Source: an uncultured Eubacteriales bacterium (GTDB taxonomy: Bacteria; Bacillota; Clostridia; Oscillospirales; Acutalibacteraceae). From it: DNA of 6,650 nucleotides. The stretch is from NCBI GenBank assembly GCA_934630995.1, contig CAKTXU010000101.1, positions 1 through 6,650 of the forward strand, in the 5' to 3' direction. Made by a program: the position numbers and the translations under genes. Under the pieces are notes generated by a model. It ran no database searches. It worked only from the letters and a program-made list of their open reading frames with translations, and was not told the origin of the DNA. Positions 5,798 to 6,650 of the stretch are shown one piece after another (position 1 is the stretch's first letter; every line of letters begins with the position of its first letter).

Positions 5798-6650
5798 CTA
5801 CTTTACAAAATCAAATTCAAAATCGTACAGACTCACCGTATCGCCTTCCGTGCAGCCCGCTTCCTCCAGCGCCCGGATGACGCCGGTGGACTGGAGCACC
5901 CGCTCGAAATACTGCAGGCTCTCATAATCGTCAAAATTGATGCCCCGCATGACCGGCAGCAGCCAGTCTCCCTCGACGATATATATCCCCTCCTGCCGGG
6001 TGACGCTTACCTGCCTCTCTCCCCCTTCCCGCAGGTCGGGCAGGGGTTCCGGTTCCGGCTCGAAGGCCATTAGCGGGGGCAGGGCCGCCAACAGGGCAGC
6101 GCAGCGCTTCACCAAAGCGTCGGTGCCGTGGGCAATAGCCGCCATCAGGGGAAAGAATTCATATCCCCTCTCCCTGACCGCGGCGGCGAAGGCCTCCACC
6201 GCCTCGTCGGAGGCCAGATCACATTTGTTTCCCGCCACCAGCATGGGCCGGGCGGCCAGCGCGGGCTCAAAGCGCTGAAGCTCCCGGTTGATCACCTCAA
6301 AATCCTCCAGAGGATCCCGCCCCTCGCTGCCCGAAACATCCACGACGTGGATAAGCAGCCGGCAGCGCTCCACATGGCGCAGAAATTCGTGGCCCAGACC
6401 GACCCCTTCGCTGGCGCCCTCGATGATGCCCGGGATATCCGCCATCACGAAGGAGCTTCCCTCCGCCACCCGGACCACCCCCAGCACGGGGGTAACAGTG
6501 GTAAAGTGATAGTTGGCGATTTCTGGCTTGGCCTCGCTGACCACCGAAACCAGGGTGGATTTTCCCACATTGGGAAAGCCCACCAGCCCCACGTCGGCCA
6601 GCAGCTTCAGCTCCAGCCGCACCTCCCGCTCTTCCCCCGGGATTCCCGGC
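5798..6650 (-). CDS. obg: Obg-family GTPase, N-terminal part outside the window
   Basis: Obg is the essential GTPase that binds the 50S ribosomal subunit late in assembly and is linked to ppGpp and stress responses. The visible 283 residues begin at PGIPGEEREVRLELKLLADV, the end of the glycine-rich Obg fold; about 140 N-terminal residues lie beyond base 6650. The G domain shows G1 GFPNVGKS (visible residues 24-31), the TTVTP switch I segment, G3 DIPG (71-74) and G4 NKCD (141-144). G5 reads MAAIAHG rather than the more usual SA-type motif. The last about 70 residues (VSVTRQEGIYIVEGDW to GDTVSLYDFEFDF) are the OCT domain, found in many but not all Obg proteins. A GTG at 6622 is internal, not the start. 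It heads the visible minus-strand cluster. In Firmicutes rplU and rpmA usually lie upstream, which would be to the right here. Confidence 0.97.
   Translation of the reverse strand, partial: PGIPGEEREVRLELKLLADVGLVGFPNVGKSTLVSVVSEAKPEIANYHFTTVTPVLGVVRVAEGSSFVMADIPGIIEGASEGVGLGHEFLRHVERCRLLIHVVDVSGSEGRDPLEDFEVINRELQRFEPALAARPMLVAGNKCDLASDEAVEAFAAAVRERGYEFFPLMAAIAHGTDALVKRCAALLAALPPLMAFEPEPEPLPDLREGGERQVSVTRQEGIYIVEGDWLLPVMRGINFDDYESLQYFERVLQSTGVIRALEEAGCTEGDTVSLYDFEFDFVK

Noticed and set aside
1..6650. CRISPR array, tRNA, rRNA or intact insertion sequence
   Set aside because: I saw no regularly spaced repeats, no tRNA-like cloverleaf or rRNA sequence, and no transposase or integrase coding sequence.

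Overview
The window looks like a chromosomal segment of a Gram-positive Clostridia-type bacterium. The evidence is a MrnC-type mini-RNase III, a YitT/DUF2179 membrane protein, strong AGGAGG ribosome binding sites, and GC-rich core genes. A gut Oscillospiraceae-like host is an inference from overall gene style, not something the sequence proves.

Layout. (1) Bases 3-737 (+) are the 3' part of an AT-rich gene of unknown function, compositionally unlike the rest and probably acquired. A short unexplained tail and an intrinsic terminator (848-885) follow. (2) Bases 888-2265 are a decay zone. It holds a minus-strand SF0329-family pseudogene with an internal deletion and frame change. Next is a 313-bp non-coding stretch with an 11-bp direct repeat, two strong inverted repeats and a good minus-strand promoter. 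Last is a plus-strand remnant of a membrane-bound GGDEF (diguanylate cyclase-like) protein that has lost the first half of its GGDEF domain and carries a frameshift. (3) Bases 2347-3843 (+) are an intact glycerol kinase gene (glpK), standing alone and ended by a strong hairpin terminator at 3880-3917. It appears to lack the histidine that is phosphorylated by HPr in enterococcal GlpK. (4) Bases 3959-6650 (-) are a tight co-directional cluster read right to left: obg (5' end outside the window), a Nudix hydrolase, mrnC and a yitT-like gene. Gaps are 30-43 bp and each internal gene has its own ribosome binding site. The cluster converges on glpK.

How the genes relate. obg (50S ribosome assembly GTPase) and mrnC (23S rRNA 3'/5' end maturation) share a ribosome-biogenesis theme. 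The Nudix hydrolase and YitT protein are probably co-transcribed with them, but their substrates are unknown. glpK phosphorylates glycerol to glycerol-3-phosphate; no uptake facilitator or dehydrogenase gene is visible beside it. I found no convincing novel multi-gene system. The parts most worth a second look are the AT-rich orphan protein, the repeat-bracketed structured element at 1303-1449, and the clustered internal deletions in the decay zone.
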